Assembly (NCBI GenBank): GCA_944739405.2
Contig: OX123187.2
Location: forward strand, 74,756,450-74,820,449
DNA from: Euclidia mi
Taxonomy: Eukaryota > Arthropoda > Insecta > Lepidoptera > Erebidae
Direction of reading: 5' to 3'
Length of the DNA: 64,000 nt
Positions within the stretch are counted from its first letter, which is position 1. Every line of letters starts with the position of its first letter. Positions 50,150 through 61,279 of this stretch are shown here, piece by piece. A program made the position numbers and the translations under genes. The notes below the pieces were generated by a model. That model was not told where the DNA came from. It was given only the letters and a program-made list of their open reading frames with translations, and made no database searches.

Positions 50150-51215
50150 TACACAACAATTTGTATCCCTATAATTACTATTAACTGAACCCAATTTCTA
50201 ACTTATGTAAATATTTCACCCGTGTAGCCAAGTTCATTTGGAGTGACCATAGAAGACACCAAGTTTTGACCTCATAAAGGCCTAGGGAAAACTAAAGCAA
50301 GCAAATTCTTAATTTAACTGAACACGACCGACCAACATTTTTAATCTTCTACTACCAGATAATTATGACAAATTTATAATGTTACTACATATTATATTGT
50401 TTAGCCGTGCACAATAATCACTACACTATTTCATAATAATATATTTTTTTAAGTTGTTTATTCTGCTTGGCAGTATGTATTAAATAATTTTATAGCAAAC
50501 TTACCACATAAATTAAACTTTTGCACAACAATTTGGAAGTTGCCAGTTTTGTTACTGTCACCCTTTCTGTATTATATTTAATATATCAATATTTATTCCT
50601 TATTCCCAAAATGTTAAGGGTTATAATCCGTTGGCAGTTAGAGATAGTATTATTAAACCCAACTAAATGTTTGCTTTGTAAAATTTCAGCGTTTTGGAAT
50701 GAAATTGTGACGGTAAAATGGGACCGAATAGGTGTCGAATGCTCTCTTGCAATTAATTTTAGAGGTTTTATTAACAAATGAAATGTTTTAGTGAAAATGG
50801 AAGCTTATTCTATAATATCAGTGGTATTCAATTTATTCTCTAGCATTTTAAACATGAATACGTCTTTAATTTGCTTAAAGTATAGATTTAAATAATGATA
50901 AAGTATGACTATTTTGGGTATAATTTTCCACTGCCAGTATAATTAGTCTTGCCACGACTCTTTTTGCTTTATTTGAACTGAACAAAAAACCGTACATGCG
51001 GGTCTTTAAAACTGGTGCAGACTGATACAAATGTTTCAATTCATCAACTTTTGAAGCGTGTATTCTTAGCTTAGGTAGGAGAGGTAATGATGAAGTTACT
51101 AAACAAATAATGAGATTACAATATGAAAATCCGGACTATCCAACATGGTAGTCCTGTGTCCATCTTCTAGCATTAGATTTCAAATAATTGGATGAGTTGC
51201 CAGTGGATTACTCTG
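50150..51215. other. AT-rich stretch, nothing recognised
   Basis: ORF 50521-50781 (plus, 86 codons) starts with a hydrophobic run (VTVTLSVLYLIYQYLFLIP) but has AT-driven codon use and no homologous context. I regard it as chance. Confidence 0.4.
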
Positions 51216-51242
51216 ATTATATACCTACATACATACATAAAC

Positions 51243-51692
51243 TCACGCCTTTTTCCCGTCGGGGTAGGCAGAGACAACGAAACACCACTTGCTTCTATCC
51301 TTACAGACCTCACGCGCTTCCTCTTCACTCATTACTCTTTTCATACATGCTCGCCGGTTTGGGGTACTTCGGACCTTGCCGTTTTTTAGGACGTCCCCAA
51401 TTTGGTCGAGGAATGTGCGATGAGGTCTGCCGCGACCGACTTGCCCACACACATTTGCCTTATAGATCCGATTCGTCATTCTTTCTTCACTCATTCGCTC
51501 CACCTGTCCAAACCACTTCAGCATTCCTTTTTCAATCCTAGTCACGACATCTTCTTTCAGACCGCTATTCTCTCGTATAGTTACATTCGGAATTCTATCA
51601 ATCAGTCTCACACCACACATACATTGATCGCATCTCAACTGCGTTAATTCTACTTTCATGCTTCTTCTGTTATACCCAACTCGTACTTCCAT
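51243..51692 (-). pseudogene. LINE ORF2 C-terminal domain
   Basis: 149 codons: KVELTQLRCDQCMCGVRLID, RIEKGMLKWFGQVERMSEER, VGRGRPHRTFLDQIGDVLKN and KWCFVVSAYPDGKKA. The W/F-G-x-V-x-R-M and G-R-P-x-R/x-x-F-x-D patterns occur at the C-terminus of many RTE-like and related LINE proteins. The stop codon lies inside the tail segment shared with SINE family 1, so the SINE tail derives from coding DNA plus the short 3' end. Confidence 0.8.
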
Positions 51693-52336
51693 ACATCAAC
51701 GTGGGGACAAGCACTCCATTATGAACCGCCAATCGCGCCTCTTTTGGTACAGTCTGACCGTTCATAAAGGCATACAGTACTACATTTACACGATTGCCCG
51801 CAGTCACTCTCCTTTCAATATCTTCATCACATTTTCCGTCTCTTGTAAACACGCTACCCAAATATACAAATTCTCTTACTTGCTTTACTTTTTCACCTTC
51901 AATCGCAATATTACACTCAGTCAAACTTTCATCTTTTTCAAACACAATTACTTTCGTCTTTCTTGCATTCATTTTCATACCTTTTGCTTTAAAGCTCTCA
52001 TTCAGGCAGGCCATCATTTCTTGCAACTCATTCGCCGATGAGGCAAGAATTACTTGATCATTGGCGTATAACGGGCACTTAACACGCAAATCTTCCATAT
52101 CGATCCCACATTCTTTTTCTCTCATATCATTCATGCAACTATCCATGACCAAGTTGAACAACCAGGGAGAAGCTGGACACCCTTATCTGACACCTTTGGA
52201 GATATTAAACCAGTCCGTATAGGCACCATTAATTCGGACGTAGGCTCTAGAAACCCTATACAGGGATTTCAGAACCGTAATTATAAAGCTGTCCACCCCA
52301 TACATGGATAACACCTTCCATAAGTCCTTTCTATTC
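51670..52336 (-). pseudogene. LINE RT palm C-terminal half (YAND variant)
   Basis: Before the frame, 52170-52330 encodes YRVSRAYVRINGAYTDWFNI and GCPASPWLFNLVMD. ORF 51670-52161 continues CPLYANDQVILASSANELQE, KGMKMNARKTKVIVFE and EFVYLGSVFTRDGKCDEDIE. The catalytic box is YAND, where Y/F-A-D-D is required, so this copy lacks one active-site Asp. A stop precedes GCPASP (RQGCPLSP is usual). Confidence 0.8.
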
Positions 52337-52598
52337 TTTTTTTTTTTTAAAGTCTCACGCCTGTATCCCCGAAGGGGTAGGCAGAGGTGTAAATATTACA
52401 CCCACATTTCGCCAGATTTACTTTAGTCCCACGTAATAGGGGGCGAGCCTATTGCCGTACCGGGCACATTACCAGACTCCGTGCTGCTACTGAGAATTTC
52501 CTAGCGGAAAAACCCAATAACACTTTGCCCGACCCGGGAATCGAACCAGAGACCTCCCAATCCCACGAGCACATTTATGCCGCGAGACCAACGAGGCA
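52337..52598 (-). repeat. SINE family 1 inserted in its partner LINE
   Basis: It is flanked by GTCCTTTCTATTC at 52324-52336 and 52599-52611 (13-bp target duplication). From right to left it has tRNA head, B box (GTCTCTGGTTCGATTCCCGG on the minus strand), body and tail (GCCTACCCCTTCGGGGATAC AGGCGTGA), then an A-run (T-run on plus). It is a complete copy. Confidence 0.95.
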
Positions 52599-52611
52599 GT
52601 CCTTTCTATTC

Positions 52612-53272
52612 AGCCTATCATAAGCCTTTTCCAAGTCTATGAATGCGCAATACACCTTCTGGTTTTTTGCCAGACATTTTTCGGTGACGCAGCGCAAGGA
52701 AAAGACTTGGTCCGTACATCCCATTCCCTTCCGAAATCCCGCTTGCACGTCCCATATCTTGTCATTCGTCATATTGACTACTCTGTCAATCAAAATTCTG
52801 GCATACATTTTTCCAACAACACTAAGAAGGCTGATTCCGCGATAATTTTGACATTCCTGCTGCGAACCTTTGCCTTCATAAATTGGGACAAGCACTGCCT
52901 TCGTCCAGTCATCTGGAACTTGGCCCTGTTTCCAGCATAGATTATAAAGGCGACGCAGCAGGTTAACTATGAGTCCGTCGCCAGCCTTCAACATCTCAAT
53001 CGTCACTCTATCACACACAGCAGACTTGCCTGACCTCATACCTTTTAACGCTTTCATAATTTCATCCATTCTAATTTCATCACTAGGGCTCCCAAACATA
53101 TCTGTCATCTCTTCGTGTTCTATTTCACTCACATTTTTCTCAAATAAGCTCTCAAAATAATTCTTCCAGCACTCTAGTATTTTTCTTTCTTCATTCATGA
53201 TTTCACCTCTTTCGTTCCTAATCACTTTCATCGATGTTTTCATATTTTTACCTCGCGCTTTTTTTACGAGTT
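52612..53272 (-). pseudogene. LINE RT fingers and palm N-terminal half
   Basis: ORF 52575-53243 reads KILECWKNYFESLFEKNVSE, EIMKALKGMRSGKSAVCDRV, IEMLKAGDGLIVNLLRRLYN, WTKAVLVPIYEGKGSQQECQ, NYRGISLLSVVGKMYARILI and CAFIDLEKAYDRLNRKDCL. The R-G-I-S-L-L and F-I-D-L-E-K-A-Y-D boxes are intact. The frame runs into the inserted SINE at 52598. Its first 78 codons are repeated in the tandem duplication that follows to the right. Confidence 0.9.
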
Positions 53273-53538
53273 TCTATCACACACAGCAGACTTGCCTGAC
53301 CTCATACCTTTTAACGCTTTCATAATTTCATCCATTCTAATTTCATCACTAGGGCTCCCAAACATATCTGTCATCTCTTCGTGTTCTATTTCACTCACAT
53401 TTTTCTCAAATAAGCTCTCAAAATAATTCTTCCAGCACTCTAGTATTTTTCTTTCTTCATTCATGATTTCACCTCTTTCGTTCCTAATCACTTTCATCGA
53501 TGTTTTCATATTTTTACCTCGCGCTTTTTTTACGAGTT
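53007..53538. repeat. Perfect tandem duplication, 2 x 266 bp, inside the LINE
   Basis: Unit 1 is 53007-53272 and unit 2 is 53273-53538. I find no difference between them by eye. Both encode the same 78 residues from MKTSMKVIRNERGEIMNEER to GKSAVCDR. At the junction the frame from unit 2 breaks immediately (NS, stop). It is either a recent unequal exchange/replication slippage or a sequence-assembly duplication. Confidence 0.95.
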
Positions 53539-53743
53539 TCCAAAAGAGTTTTATATTCTCTTGGAAACTTGCGCCGAATAGTTCCTATTATTTCTCCTTT
53601 TTCTCATTCTTCTTTCTCTCTATACATGCTTTAACTTTAGCTTTCACACATCTATATTTCATCTTCATTTCTTTAACATTATCTTCATTCATACCACCGC
53701 TCGCTCTATTCGTTGCTTCTAATGCTAGAGTATCCAGCCATGC

Positions 53744-54790
53744 TTATTTCTTTTCATCAACCATTCTTCTAGTTTCATCATCCCACCAATCAGCTTTCTC
53801 GCAATTTTTACTTCTTCTTTTACTCATACCGCATACATCTTCAGCACATTTCACAATATTGGTTTTAAAAACCGACCATACCTCACTCACGCTTTCCTCA
53901 TTTACAAAACTCCAGCTTTTATCCATCCTTCCGTCCAATTGATTTTTGTACATCTCTTTCACACGCTTTTCTTTCAATCTTTCCACTTTTATACGTTCTA
54001 ACTCCATAGTAGAACCTGTATCTCTGTGCCGCCAGCCTTTGAGTAGTCCACTAATTTTACTTATTACCAGATAGTGGTCTGTGCCAACATCAGATCCGCG
54101 ATACGCTCTGGTGTCCACTACTTTCATTCTCATTCTTTCATCGACTATCACAAAGTCTATCACGCTCCTTAACACAACATTAACTTCCATCTTTTGCCAT
54201 GTGTACATATGAACCATTTTATGCTGAAACCATGTATTTATCACTGACAGACCCATCTCCACACATACATCTAACAAGTACACGCCGTTGTCATTGACAT
54301 TCTTATCTCCAAACTTCCCAAGTACATTTTCTTTCCCATCACGCTTAACTCCAACCCTTGCATTAAAATCTCCAAGCATGACAATACGTTCATTCCACTT
54401 ACGCAATAACAGAACTTCTCTCATTTGTTCCCAAAATTCCTCTCTTATCCAGTAAGGCTACTATAGGAAGAGTCCGGAGCGTATACACCTATAAAAAATA
54501 TAGGTGTCAGGCCTACATTCATCCGGACCCAGATAAGTCGCGAACTTACGCATTCATACTCTCGCATGCACTCTGCCATTCGCTCTGAAAGAATTATACC
54601 GACGCCTTTACTGCCATCTTCTTCACCCCGACTATATCTCGGTGAACGGGCCGCGCGTCAGCATGTCTTTCCCCTTACGCTTTGTCTCATTCACACACAA
54701 AACATCCAGTTTTCTTTCATTCATTAGTTCGTAAACATCATCCAGCTTCCCATTCATTCCTCCTCTAACATTCAACGTCGCAAATCGGCA
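53744..54790 (-). pseudogene. LINE apurinic endonuclease domain
   Basis: From 54790 the translation reads LNVRGGMNGKLDDVYELMNE, RKLDVLCVNETKRKGKDML (Glu motif), and after breaks NVGLTPIFFIGVYAPDSSYS. ORF 53744-54424 continues RIVMLGDFNARVGVKRDGKE, NDNGVYLLDVCVEMGLSVIN, SVIDFVIVDERMRMKVVDTR and SDVGTDHYLVISKISG. The G-D-F-N-A-R and S/T-D-H motifs of APE endonucleases are present. The linker to the RT follows with TDWWDDETRRMV-like residues (KADWWDDETRRMVDEKK). Confidence 0.85.
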
Positions 54791-55180
54791 TTCCACTGCC
54801 CACTTTCCGCCCCGACGTGAACAATTTTGCCACAGGTTTTGTTGGTTTTGGCGTGACGTATGGCGAATATCGTCGCCGCCTCTAGTTGCAAGTTTGCTCC
54901 CCCCAGAATACGAGGAGCAGCCTCGTCCTGCAGATACAGGACGAGGAGGGGATTCTCCGCCGATTTGTTGGACTGTATATTTACTTTGGTATTTGACAGT
55001 TGGTCCCTAACGGCGGGGCAGACTGCCGGGTTTATCTCGAGTTTTTCTTCTCTACGGTTAAGGACGTCAATGTTCATTACATGTCGATGATAATACGTAC
55101 GTCTAAATACCTTAGTCGCCTTTTACGACACCTCGGTAAGAGTGAGGGAGGGCTATTCTACTCCGCCGGACACCACACGG
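54772..55180 (-). pseudogene. LINE 5' leader and short upstream ORF
   Basis: ORF 54772-55077 (101 codons, MNIDVLNRREEKLEINPAVC, then RILGGANLQLEAATIFAIRH) has no known domain and ends just before the endonuclease. Further upstream the leader has CCGTGTGGTGTCCGGCGGAG and GTGTCGTAAAAGGCGACTAA GG, near-identical to the head of SINE family 3 (36301-36456, 30088-30170). The 5' boundary near 55180 is inferred from that match. Confidence 0.55.
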
Positions 55181-55184
55181 CAAA

Positions 55185-57200
55185 TTATTATATACCTAAT
55201 CGGGTGAAATATGATAATCAAGAGATACGAACTGTAAGTATTGAAATGATATAAGCTAAGCTTCTTATAATCATAAGTTATTGATCCAAAGGCTAAGTGT
55301 TGAGAGCCTAATGGATAATGTATTGATCTGACGATGGTATTGCTTTAATGCTTTCGGATATTTATTTCTTACGGCCGAGTGGTATAATTTGACAAAAATC
55401 AACTTCATTGATTAGCACTTTTGATCCTTCATCTTCTTGTCATATAAGTATGTGGTCGATGCTATTATAGACCGCCAAAGACCTGAAAGCTAGCCTAAAG
55501 ATTTTTACACCGTCAGTTGTTATTACATCATCTAGCATGGTAGTGCTCGGATTGAAATGATATAATTAGTAGTGACCCATCCAAAGAGTGACCTGTGTGT
55601 GAGTGTGAACGCTGCTTAATTTTACCAAATTATTAAAAAGAGAACGTAAAGATTCTCTATGAGCATTACAATGATAAGAAGACAGGTTCGTAAGAGTATT
55701 GCAGCGACCCATGCTGGCTTCCAAAAATATTCCGACAACAATTCACACTCACTAAACATTAATTCAATGACAGAAAATAGAAAACTTTACCACAACTTAA
55801 ACACTCTTTTAAAAACGCGAATAACAACACATCACAACAACCTCTGTAACATAACCTCTTTAGTTCCCACTCCTCCCTTCACCTAAAACACTTGAGGGAT
55901 AAGATCATATAGATTTTTATTCTCCCCGTCTCTCTAACGGTAATGTATGCAGACGGTGGTATAATTTGCCTTGGCTAGAGAGAAATTGCCCTTTTACGTG
56001 CATTACTAATTGTTTTATGGCCGAGATGGCTTTTATTTTTATTATTTTTTAGAACATTAACGTGTCTGATAAGGGCCAGTTAATCTTAGGATAGGGGAAG
56101 TAGTCGTTAATAGTGGTGTTGGAGCACATAACACAATTTATGTACGGGATTAAAATAGGAGGGTACTCATACGCTTGCTATCTAGAAAAGGCAAACATGT
56201 GTTAGATATAATCGGTGTCCGTATTACTCAAGCAGTGTTATTCTTCTAAATTCCTATAGTATAGGGATAGTTTTAAGAACTACTTATTAATGTTGAAATA
56301 CAATGGAATGAATATTGTAAACGGATATTTTATTTAATTATACTATCTATGCTGTACCCAACAGGGTCCATAGTTATACTTACGTTAAAAATATATGTAC
56401 CACCTGTATCCACATTAAAAAAAGCATAAAAGTATTGAAGGCAGCGGACTGCAACGAAAATATTGGTTGTCGCGATAGATTTACGCTCAATGATCATTTT
56501 AAGATCAGATCTATAAAGAGAGAGAGAGCTGTCTTCAAAAAGAAAGAGATCGTTGAAGAGCTTGAAGTGAGCCCAATTATTGCGCACGGAACTTTGCCCA
56601 ACGCTGTAAAAAGCCTGCCTTACAGTGAACATGCGCTTACCTAATGTGATGTCGACCTAAGTGTATGTAGGACAAACAAAGTAATACAAGAATGTACATA
56701 AAACATAACATTACTTTATTTATATGAAAACTTGTCATGTTATATTCTCATAATTATGCTTTATTATGTAGATTATATTCTGTAGGAATGAGAGACAATT
56801 CTCAACATAAATAATATTACACCCGTTCACAGTAAAAGTAAATAATTGATTGTCTATGTAATCTCTTCCAGAAATAAAGTGTGTATCAAGTATTAGTAAC
56901 GTGCACAATATTAAATTATATAAGAAATTAAAGAAGAGGAAAAATAGAATCCACTTTCGTAGCAATATCATCATCATCATCAACCCTCTATAAATCTCTT
57001 GTTTACGTCTCACTGCCGGGCACAGACGTTTTTTCACTATTAGATGAATTTTAGGCAAACCAAGTTTTCTATGATCGACTACGTTTATTCATACCGTTAG
57101 TGACAAGGTGACTGCTGAAGCCAGATGATTTATTCGCAATGCATGAATAGTCCCTTGTAATGACTTCTATTTTATCATAAGTTTCATTTTAATGCAACGA
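55185..57200. other. AT-rich region without recognised gene
   Basis: ORFs 55659-55886 (plus), 56330-56632 (minus, with GGTYIFNVSITMDPVG) and 56435-56644 (plus) overlap on opposite strands. None shows a family motif or splice context I can defend. No clear repeat. Confidence 0.4.
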
Positions 57201-57205
57201 GAACA

Positions 57206-57390
57206 GGCAAGGGCATCATCATCATCATCCTAGCGTTATCCTGGTCTATCAAGACTTCCACCTTAGGACTTTCTATTCTCATCCAGCCAAATTTACCAGA
57301 ATATTTAGCTTTACTCCAAAACCCGTGGGGATAGCTACGAGTATATTCCATAGCTTACATCAGTGTCGGTTTATTCAAGGGTAGTTACTC
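57206..57390 (-). repeat. SINE family 2, diverged 3' portion
   Basis: CATCATCATCATCCTAGCGT TATCCTGG is the complement of the family 2 tail. TCCAGCCAAATTTACC, GGGGATAGCTACGAGTATAT TCCATAG and CATCAGTGTCGGTTTATTC follow the order of the copy at 37126 with many substitutions. It is older than the other copies. Confidence 0.6.
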
Positions 57391-57399
57391 ACCATTAAC

Positions 57400-58525
57400 G
57401 GGAAAATACAGGGAGGAGCATTTTAAATATTTCAAATACCATGCTCGTCACATATCATATTTTCTATCACATTTCAATTTCAATCATGTTTTTATTAGTC
57501 TTCCGTAATGCCAACCTCCCATTACCAAGAATGTAATTTTGCGAAAACAGTTGCTTGGCCACTTTTTACTATGGTGCCTATAAGACCCCATAAAAGTGCC
57601 AGTCTTTCATTTTCTAAAGGTAATCGTAATTGTGTTGGGCCTCTCTCCGTATACAGTGGTACTTATTTCATGGGGATTTTACGACATGTATAACCATGGA
57701 TAAAGTTGAAAGTATCATAAAATATGGGTGGCACTTAAGCCTGGGAATTTATTTAAAAAACTATGTTACTGGAGAGATAGTTAAAGGTTTTACTAGTAAG
57801 AACGAAAAAACATTATTGACTGTGAGATAGTGCTGCATAGGAAATCGAATCAATTTCTGAGATTAAGCAATATCACCACGATCAAGATTTTTTGATTAAG
57901 CAAAAAATATATTTTGATTAATTTTTTTATTAATAAAATTGGTCAATTTGGTTATATTGAACAATTTTATCAATAAAAAGAAATAATATCGTTGCTTGCT
58001 TTACTGATACTGTTTTCACGGAAAGACCAAGTTGGCGTCCAATATTGTTTTGAGTGTAAAATTATTTTAAAGTACCCTAGTAGTCTTCCAATACTTATTC
58101 AGAATAAATTGCGTATTATTTCGATTATCTTGAAATATGTGTGATTACATTCTGACATACTTACTCTGTTTAAGTAAATACATCTCTTTACTGCCTGATA
58201 TTAATCTGCCACACTCAATACATTTGAAACTTTGTGGCAGTCAATGAGCCGTATGTAAAGCCTTGATTACACCTCATTGTGATACAAACTTGGCGGCTGA
58301 GGTAACATATTGATATCGAATTTGCCGTGTGACTTGTATATGTGAAATATGACATTATTGATTCTCGCTCTTGTGGTGGAGTATAAAATTTATTTGAATT
58401 TGGTGCCAATGCTATTTTCGGTAAGAATATCGTAAATAAATGTGCTTTTACGGTGTCAGCTGTTTTAGTATTATTTTTAACTTGATGGAAGAAGAAGCTA
58501 GAATGAGTCTGCAAAAAGCATATGC
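57400..58525. other. AT-rich stretch, nothing recognised
   Basis: No repeat family identified. ORFs at 57508-57830 overlap in two frames and look random. Confidence 0.4.
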
Positions 58526-58531
58526 ACCTAT

Positions 58532-58790
58532 CATCTTCATATTAGCCTTAATAGTCCACTGCTGGACTAGGCCTCTCCTTTGAAAGGAGGCATTGGCCTA
58601 CTATACCACGCTGGCCAAACGGGTTGGTATAGGCTTTATATCAAGTTTTCCTTCTCTTGCAGTGTCGTTCTCTGCATAATACACTCCATCTGTCGGCTCT
58701 TACGACACCCATGGGATGATATGGGGTGGTGACATTTCGTATTCTTAATCCATCACCACACGGACACCTAAGTTGAATATAAATCTTGTT
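58532..58790 (-). repeat. SINE family 3, near complete
   Basis: The complement of 30088-30323: TAATAGTCCACTGCTGGACT AGGCCTCTCC, CTACTATACCACGCTGGCCA, GACACCCATGGGATGATATG GGGTGGTGAC and ATTCTTAATCCATCACCACA CGGAC. The tail-end GTCCACTGCTGGAC is shared with the RTE LINE. Confidence 0.85.
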
Positions 58791-58799
58791 CACAAATTC

Positions 58800-59825
58800 T
58801 TCAACTCTCTTTAGTAACAAAGGTAAGTCGTGACAATTGAATATCCACTTGAAACTTCTTTATTATGTGTAACAGGTATTCAATATTCCATGATACAGTG
58901 TGGCTTATTCATATTGATTATGATACATTTGAAAATAGAACACTCAACCAAACTGTCAATAAATTCCTTTACCTGTGCGCAACGAAAGAAATAGACTTGA
59001 TACCACCCATATAAAACATTTACCTGCCAACACTGGCAATTCAACATAAATAAGTTGGGAAAAAGAAAATTCGATTCGAAATTCAGCTCTACGGTATCGG
59101 TTTCCACGCGCCAAATTTTCAAACAAACATGACGTCATAGTGTGGTATTCTGGTATTCAGCCGCGGTTTAGACTGATTCAACTGCGAGCCAACACAGCCG
59201 CAACCAACGCTGGATCAGTAGTTACATTGTCATGTTGATACTGCTCGATGTTTACTTGGAAATCAATATGGTACAGACGGAATAGGTTTTAATAAAGCAC
59301 GCGTTTCTCTCATAGTTTCTGATGCTTGTTTTTTGTAAAACTGTAAATATACTGTCAATCATACTTCGTCTTTAATTTTTGAGGTAAGCTCTTATCCGTG
59401 GAGCAATTGCCAATCTCTTCGGTTTCTTTCCTTTTCTATGATTCTAGCCAATCTAAACCTGTATCAACATTTGTATCAGTTTAACTTTGGAAATTTTATT
59501 TGAAATATATATACTGTTTCAGAAAGTTTATAAATGCATCTACTCCAATAGATAGCTGCCATCAAAAATGAATAATGCTACTATATTCATCGTGATTTAT
59601 CAAATTTATGTAACATTATTGAATTCATCAGTCATATTTTGCATACATTTATAACAATACTTCAAACAAAAATAGCCAAAATATTATTTTGCAAAATCAC
59701 AAACAAAATCAAAGGCGATAGACTTTTAATTGATTTATATAACCAAATTCCACACACAATAAACTCGAAGCAAAAACCTCTTTGATAAAAACAATTTTAT
59801 GCTAACTATTTTTAGCAACTACATA
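58800..59825. other. AT-rich stretch, nothing recognised
   Basis: No ORF with recognisable content and no repeat ends. Confidence 0.4.
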
Positions 59826-59829
59826 AACA

Positions 59830-59889
59830 CTGACAGCCTCAGTGGTTCCGTGAATAGCGTATGCTTCTGCTGATCGGAATGTCCCGGGT
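59830..59889 (+). repeat. SINE family 1 head, cut by MITE insertion
   Basis: GACAGCCTCAGTGGTTCCGT GAATAGCGTATGCTTCTGCT GATCGGAATGTCCCGGGT corresponds to the head up to the B box of 5291. It stops there, where GC-rich MITE sequence begins. Confidence 0.7.
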
Positions 59890-60437
59890 ACCTGCGACAC
59901 GACCGGCGACGCGACAATTCGCGCGACGCGAAAAACATGACACGGGCACACGCGTTCGCCGTCGCGACCAGTGTAAACCAGGAGCGAGACGACATTAGCT
60001 GAGATCTTTTTATGAAATTTTGCTCGACATTGTACGGACTTTGGTGGCAATATCACATTTGTTTCACCCGGCAATCGAACCCGAGACCTCATGATCCGCT
60101 TACACTACCGCAAGATCACATAGGCAGACTTGATATTGTGTACCTAACCACGGTATTGAAAACTATAGGTACTGTATTTTATCTTTATACAAACGGTCGG
60201 ATCGCGATTTATACCTACGAGCGTCAGGCTCGGTACCCTCATACATTTGTTTTGGTCGCGCGACGTGTCGCGCAACACGCCGCTGTACCGCTCGATGCTA
60301 TTCGCCGGTCGCGTCGCCGGTCGCCGCTGCGCGTGTCATGCTTAGAACATTTCTATACATTTGATTCAGTCGCATATCGCGTCGCCGGTCGCGTCGCGCG
60401 AATTTTCGCTGGAGCGAATTGTCCGTGGCCAGGCCGT
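59887..60437. mobile_element. GC-ended MITE (Harbinger-like?) with internal SINE head
   Basis: The left part CGACACGACCGGCGACGCGA CAATTCGCGCG and, complemented from the right, GGCCACGGACAATTCGCTCC and CGCGCGACGCGACCGGCGAC are related inverted sequences. The internal AT-rich part holds a minus-strand SINE family 1 head (about 60060-60128, complement GGTCTCGGGTTCGATTGCCG). The GC-rich arms resemble in style, not sequence, those of 38778-39628. Target duplication not resolved. The ORFs across it are by-products. Confidence 0.5.
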
Positions 60438-60439
60438 AA

Positions 60440-61000
60440 GTTGCAGTAACGAGCGATGGGCGTACGCACTGAATGGTTTGTCGTTTGTACCGGCTGACAT
60501 ATTGTGGCAACTCCACAGGTATAAATCACGAACTGTACCTGAATGGACGCGGGGAGGAAGCTTAAAGAGACTGGATGGATGTGACTAAGGATGGAAATTT
60601 CTTCGACCTATCTGTGAAGGTTCTTCCGTAGCCACAGATATATAACGTTTGTGGTTCAAACATTTCAAGCATGTATTTCATCACAAACCATCAGCGATGA
60701 TTGTAAATAAAAGAAACAGTAAGAAAGTAATTAAAATTTGGACTATTAAGAAAGGGAGACCAGCATTCGTAGAAAACTCCTTGAATGGACGTGAGTGGCC
60801 CCATCTTTAGTGAAACCCCGTTAAGAAAGTACAATAAAATTATTGGGAATGTGGTAAATGAATGGTGAATTTAAGCTCTAAGAATGTTTCTATGAAGTAG
60901 ATTTGCAATGATTATCTCTGGATAATAATGTGAACAAAGTGTTTTCGTTACAAGAAGAAATTTCCTATTAATATGTGTATATTAAATACCAAAAGCTTTT
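60440..61000. other. Stretch without recognised feature
   Basis: AT-rich with no repeat ends or coding signature. Confidence 0.4.
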
Positions 61001-61002
61001 TT

Positions 61003-61272
61003 GAATTGTTAATTATCGCTTGTCCCGTGCCTCGGAGAGCACGTTAAGCCGTCGGTCCCGGTTGTCATGAAGATCTTTGACAGTCGTTACAGGGCGTCAG
61101 TACCTTCTAAATAAACTGACACTAGTCTAAACCATGGAATATCGCTATCCCTTCGGGTTGCGGAGGTCAGACAGGCAGTCGCTCCGTGGAAAAGCTAATA
61201 TTCAGCCAAATCCGGTTAGACTAGAAAGCGGACCCCAGATTGAAAACTGGGATAACGCTAAGAGGATGATGA
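61003..61272 (+). repeat. SINE family 2, 5'-truncated
   Basis: It begins in the body (TTGAATTGTTAATTATCGCT TGTCCCGTGC) and continues CGGTCCCGGTTGTCATGAAG, ACTAGTCTAAACCATGGAAT, GTTAGACTAGAAAGCGGACC to AAACTGGGATAACGCTAAGA GGATGATGATG. The tRNA head is absent. It is close in sequence to the copy at 40096. Confidence 0.85.
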
Positions 61273-61279
61273 TGAAATA

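Larger units (their letters stand above)
51218..55180 (-). mobile_element. APE-type LINE (RTE-superfamily-like), partner of SINE family 1
   Basis: The minus-strand order is a leader ORF (54772-55077), endonuclease (about 53744-54790), RT (about 51670-53520) and C-terminus (51243-51692), ending ...SAYPDGKKA stop and then (GTAT)n. The last 35 bases of the element on the minus strand, CTCTGCCTACCCCGACGGGA AAAAGGCGTGAGTTTATG, equal the SINE family 1 tail apart from small changes. It contains a SINE (52337-52598) and a 266-bp tandem duplication. The RT box is Y-A-N-D instead of Y-A-D-D, and stops and shifts occur. Not active. Confidence 0.8.

Noticed and set aside
50521..50781. Small membrane protein ORF
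   Set aside because: The hydrophobic run is what AT-rich sequence gives by chance. No promoter, homology or codon bias to support it.
53463..53942. 159-codon Ser/Phe-rich plus-strand ORF
   Set aside because: Antisense of the LINE linker region. Low-complexity composition from the complement of Glu/Lys-rich coding.
56330..56644. Possible host gene on either strand near 56.4 kb
   Set aside because: Two overlapping ORFs on opposite strands, no family motif, no convincing splice pattern.
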